DNA of 64,000 nt from Lutraria lutraria. Lineage: Eukaryota; Mollusca; Bivalvia; Venerida; Mactridae. A program made the position numbers and the translations under genes. The stretch covers positions 13,805,637 to 13,869,636 of the forward strand of contig OZ026851.1 in the NCBI GenBank assembly GCA_964023205.1, in the 5' to 3' direction. The number at the start of each line of letters is the position of its first letter. Position 1 is the stretch's first letter. The notes under the pieces were generated by a model. The model made no database searches. It saw only the letters and a program-made list of their open reading frames with translations, and had not been told where the DNA came from. Shown here in pieces: positions 41,881-64,000 of this stretch.

Positions 41881-42513
41881 ATCTCTTATAATGATATTTT
41901 ATAAATTATATCCATATAAAGATATGACTGGTGTCACTTGTATTGGATCATATCATTTAAATTATTTATTATAATCATTTGCAATTGTGATATGTACATG
42001 CTGATTATGTAAACTATGTCTATTTATTAACTGATCATTCCTGTATTATATCAGTTTATTCCACTAAATCTATCTACCACCTTTGTATAAGGTCAGATGA
42101 ATAATTAAGTCTAATGTATAAAATAACTTAAATCTGTATCATTGATCTGTTGAGATTTCTACGTTATTTGTTTCAATTTAAAAAAAGCAATAAATTATTA
42201 CAAATCCTCTGTTGAAATTTGTTTAATTTTAAGTTAAGTAATCAACAACTCAGGTAGATTATAGAATCTGTAAGTCTGAGACGATTGCTTTCCATGATTT
42301 TATAAGATAATATTTATTTTATCTGCTGTAATATTTTCATAAAAATTAAATGTCAGAGTTCTGAAATTACCCGAAACGTCACAGATAATGAAATCTTGCT
42401 TCAGAGTTACAAAACTGATATGTGTCTGTTACTGGATGTTATATTGTTAAATACAAGATGCTGTCATGATACATTTGTTGATTTATGTGGTTATATGCTG
42501 TGTTTATGTCACA

Positions 42514-42675
42514 TACTGTGGAATCATTAATTTTCATTGGGGATTTAATTTCGTGGATTTCGTGGGTTGGTTTCTTTTCAAAAATCAAAATCCACGAATT
42601 TATGTCCCGATGAAATAGCCATTTTAGTAAAAACCACGAAAATTGAGCCCAACGAAAATAAATGAAAATACTGTA
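42514..42675. mobile_element. MITE family A copy 3, internally deleted
   Basis: Starts TACTGTGGAATCATTAATTT but lacks about 45 bp of the internal hairpin found in other copies; the right end is altered (AAATACTGTATATG). Confidence 0.75.
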
Positions 42676-43209
42676 TATGCCACATTTGGTTATATACGGT
42701 ATGTGTTTTTGCCACATAATAATTTGCAATTTTTGTATTTGTAAGTTTTGTATGTCTTCTGATGAGAATTGTGTTTTTTTTTACAAATATATTTTCTTAT
42801 TTTTTTATCATAGTATTTCTGACTTATGTACTGATATACCTACTATAACACACTGTACTAGTTACATGTTTATAACAGTATTTTATTCAAGTATTTCTTT
42901 ATGGTCTGTTTTCTTACATTTCTTGCAATGCCTGGAGTTTATTTTCTGTCTAAAATAAATAACAAAATGACTGCTATAGTTTGTTGTCTTTATATATATG
43001 CCTGTGTCAATAATAAATTATATTGATGCCAAAAGGGAATGTATGTGCTACTTTCAAATCTTCCTCTCTGTTTAATCATGCAGGGATGTAAAGTTGATGT
43101 TTTGTTAATTTTATGATCTTTTTCTTCCCGCCTACTCTTGTTGTGTTCAGGAACCCTATATTATTTGAAATTCTATATCTACAAGCAATTTCATATTCGA
43201 GGATAATTT

Positions 43210-43500
43210 TAGATTTTTAGCTCACATAAGCACAAAGTGCTTGTGGTGAGCTTTTGTGATCGGCCTTTGAGTGTAGTACGTCTGCCGTGGATCATAACCA
43301 AACCTTTTCAAAATGTTTGTCTTATTAGTATCTTGGACAAATTCGAACATGGGTCATCTGGGGACAAAAACTAGGTCACTGGTTCAAATTGCTGGAAAGC
43401 CATAATAATTGCCTAATAACAACAGACCTGATGGCACAGGCTCAAAACCATCTTGTTAAATATTGGGGGGGGGGGGTCCCCCAGTTCCCGCAGCCCTGAT
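43210..43500. repeat. Dispersed 'agctcac...gtgagct' repeat
   Basis: TAGCTCACATAAGCACAAAG, then GTGCTTGTGGTGAGCTTTTG, is a short inverted repeat heading a repeat family common in mollusc genomes (general knowledge). It ends near a G9/C5 tract at about 43465-43482. Confidence 0.5.
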
Positions 43501-45228
43501 ATATGAGTGTCCCTGTTGTGTTGAAGGCATCTGTATCTTGTACTAGTTAGTACTAGCCAATAATTTTCCTACTGTTTAGTCAATTAAGTGATGGAAAAAC
43601 AAACATCTGATCTTCTATGATGTTCAAACCTGTTAAGTCGGAAGAATGCAATATCATCCCATATTCAGTTGGCAATGATAGGCCCAGTTGTGAGTACTTA
43701 ACTAGTAGATTTTCGTAAGTTTTTCTTTGCTACTACCATGTTTTATAAGGCAAATGTATTGGGGAGAAAATGTGAACATGTACGTACGTTTCCTTTGAAA
43801 TATAACTTTTGATAAGCCACTATTAATAAAATGGCAACCATCTCATAACCATGCAATTTTATGCCACTCTCCTTCCTTAAATCATTCATCGACTGTCATA
43901 AGTTATGTCTAATAATTTAATAAATGATATAAGTATCGTCGCTTTACACAGCCAGGAATGATTATTCGATAACAAGAGTAGGGATAAAACGGGCAACAAA
44001 TCATACACATAATCTAGAACAGGAAAATCACGCACGTTTGTATGCTACCATCAAGGACGTATATACATATACGCATACATGTACGTATATTTAAGTCCTT
44101 AATTGCTACCATCATGCACATTTTAAGAAAAAAGTAAATTAAGAATACAATTATATCAGATAAGTACAATATTGGTTTGGTTCCTGAAATGCATACAAGG
44201 ATTAGTGAAGGACTGTCCCGTAAACTAGCCCGCAACTTTAAGGCATTAAATTAAATTCAGCCAGTTGATAGAATATAACACTATTTCACAATATTTGCGC
44301 AATCCGTGTTATAATTTCTATTTATCTATCGATCTTCCTTTAATGCCAAACCCATTGCACGGGGACGTAGGCATGGCGCGCGTCAAGCTGTGACAATTAA
44401 TGAGTGTAAAAGAAAGTAAAAGCAGAAAATAGAGCCCATGCTCCGATGTAGATCTAGATATATGTAAGTTGTTAAAAGTAAAAACAGATACATCGCATGA
44501 GACTAAGGCGTAACATGTTTAATACTGCAGCATTGAATCAAGTTGTTCTAGGGTCGGAAGGGTAGAGATGTCGGGCGGCAGGTTGTTCCTAGGGAAATAA
44601 AGAATTAAATGTCTAAGAAACTACAGATATATTATAATATTCCATAGTTCATGCGGAAAAAAACAATTATACCAAATTGCTCCAAAGACCTCATTGGTAT
44701 GCAGCAATGAATGATTTCGGTGTAATTTTGACCATTTTAATAATTTTATCCTGGAACTATCGGACATAACCTAAAGCGCGGGAAAATTGCGCCATTTAAT
44801 AACCAACTGGGTTGCAAGAAAATAGTTCTTTTATTTCTTCTATTCGTTCACAATATTCCATAAATGAACAATTTGGTTTAACAAAATATATCAATCGAAT
44901 GATATTAAATACATTTCACATAAAATAATGTTATAATTATAACAAATTTACACGATGTTGATAATATTGGTAAAGTAGTTCTCTGTATAGTACACTCGTT
45001 TTGATTAGCCGAAATTCGACCTAATTACAACTCTCTGACTGTACGAACCAATGATATTATACGTTTTATTGATTGTCAGGCGAATGTACCGGTTGGCTTT
45101 TTGTTGAATTACTGCGCATTCCCACATGGAGTTCACCTTGCTTGGAAAGAAAAAGAAAAAACAAGCATAAAAAGTTCTGAAGGTGTTTCATATCGGTGTC
45201 ATTTAGCGGCCTAAACATTCAATGAACC
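43501..45228. other. Intergenic DNA and importin promoter region
   Basis: No supported exon. A short hairpin lies at about 44052-44100 (AAGGACGTATATA with complement). A CCAAT box is at 45048-45052, 180 bp before the importin ATG, and no TATA box is visible. A TATA-less promoter is usual for a housekeeping gene. Confidence 0.45.
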
Positions 45229-62897
<17,669 letters not shown>

Positions 62898-63710
62898 GTT
62901 GTGTAGCATCAGTAGATTAAAGTGAAGTGTGGGGAATTTTCACACATACCAAACTAGTTGCGTCAACTTATACTAGTTGTCTTCATCTGTAAAGACTTGT
63001 ATTGCTCTGTGCAAGGGGATGACAGCTGAATTGTGAGAAAGACTCGAAAATTGACGAGAGAGAGGACTTGGGGAGAGAGCGTGTGAGAGAGAGAATTATA
63101 AACACTCGACGAATTAAAAATTTTACCGCGACGGACGTGACCTGTGCGACACTTAGATGATACAACGATACTGAGCACCATGGCTAACCTGTAATTTCAA
63201 AAATGATTATTTAGAAAAATGTATGATACACACAAAGTTGATTATCACTTTAGGAGAAGGATGAAGGACTTAGAATTACTAGTTGTGAAAAACGCTGGAA
63301 ATGGAAGATTTGAATTATTGGTTGTTTAGTCACACAATCTTTGGTTCAAAAATAAATTTATGAACTCTCAGGCATTTAGCCACTGATATTGCTCTAAAAT
63401 AAATCCATGATATTGTTATGCAGAGTGAATTTATTTTTCTTGCCAAAATTTGTGACGAGTTTCTTCCAGTACAAAATGTACATGTCAGACGATGATTATA
63501 AAAAAGGAAAAAGGCAACCATTCATGTGGTGCAGTGTGTGTTTACCTGAATCCCTCTTCCAGACGTTATCAGTGATTAGGAATAACATGACAGTGCTTTC
63601 TATAAAATCTGTGATCCAATTTTCTCTATATAATGAAGTGATTTGTTACTTGAATTCAACGCAAGTGATACCATATATATTGTTTTCCAATAAAGTGCTA
63701 TTATCTTTTG
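62898..63710 (+). other. Importin beta 3' UTR
   Basis: Non-coding after the split stop. AATAAA at 63689-63694, followed by TGTTTT-like and T-rich sequence, is the likely polyadenylation signal. The frame 63407-63715 inside it has no family signature. Confidence 0.55.
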
Positions 63711-64000
63711 TCTGATCTTAATCAGGTCGGAATTGACAGTGTAAATTTCTTATTTACCTACTGGACGTTATGACATTAATGTACACAATTAACATACTCT
63801 ATGATGTTTTATAGAACGTACTTGCTTTGGCAAGTTTATATTTTTAGGATGAATCATTATTTCACGCAATAATTCTGTGGATTTGTTTATTTTTTGTTGA
63901 CCTACTTTCTACTGTAAGTCTCTTTATGTACTGTGCTCAAAACCTTGTGCTGTATAATTCTTACTGTGTTGATAAATGTATGATTAATTATAATATGTGT
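63711..64000. other. Downstream flank
   Basis: AT-rich DNA after the probable polyadenylation site; I see no feature in it. Confidence 0.4.

Larger units (their letters stand above)
39576..43020 (+). other. Desaturase 3' UTR and downstream DNA
   Basis: Very AT-rich, without recognisable coding sequence. AATAAA signals occur near 40154 (CTTAAATAAAGTC) and near 43010, with others between; a 3' UTR of about 0.6 kb is the simplest reading. It also holds repeat pieces at 41440-41640 (GGAATTCTCTGAAAATCAG) and a SINE tail at 41735-41880. Confidence 0.4.

Overview
The window is animal nuclear DNA: AT-rich, intron-dense, with GT-AG introns and many short interspersed repeats. The proteins fit a protostome, and the repeats (tRNA-derived SINEs ending in GGCGTAAAAC tails, several small inverted-repeat elements, 'gctcac...gtgagc' repeats) look like those of bivalve molluscs. 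That organism call is an inference; no species can be named from sequence alone. All four recognised genes lie on the + strand.

Layout: (1) 2.0-9.2 kb, a full NR4A/HR38-type orphan nuclear receptor whose DNA-binding and ligand-binding domains can be read exon by exon, preceded by a candidate promoter with a CCAAT box, perfect CRE and TATA box. (2) 9.2-20.5 kb, intergenic DNA with a large foldback, minisatellites, a 185 bp tandem duplication and an element with 42 bp inverted termini. (3) 20.5-24.3 kb, a second NR4A-related gene of 390 codons. It keeps the intron positions of the first gene through the DNA-binding domain but has a strongly diverged zinc-finger region and ends shortly after it, with no ligand-binding domain. 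(4) 24.5-25.0 kb, a 250 bp foldback and a 31 bp minisatellite in which six units each carry a perfect TGACGTCA. (5) 28.1-39.6 kb, a ten-exon cytochrome-b5-fused front-end fatty acyl desaturase of 438 aa. (6) 45.2-62.9 kb, a 23-exon importin subunit beta-1 gene of about 877 aa, complete apart from a 2-base frameshift in exon 4, and with its stop codon split by the last intron.

The genes do not form a pathway. The NR4A pair is a tandem duplication; the desaturase and importin genes are independent neighbours. The best candidate for something undescribed is the second NR4A gene: a DNA-binding-domain-only receptor with an altered P-box, beside its full-length paralogue and close to an array of CRE palindromes. 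All exon limits were placed by hand from splice signals, reading phase and family similarity.
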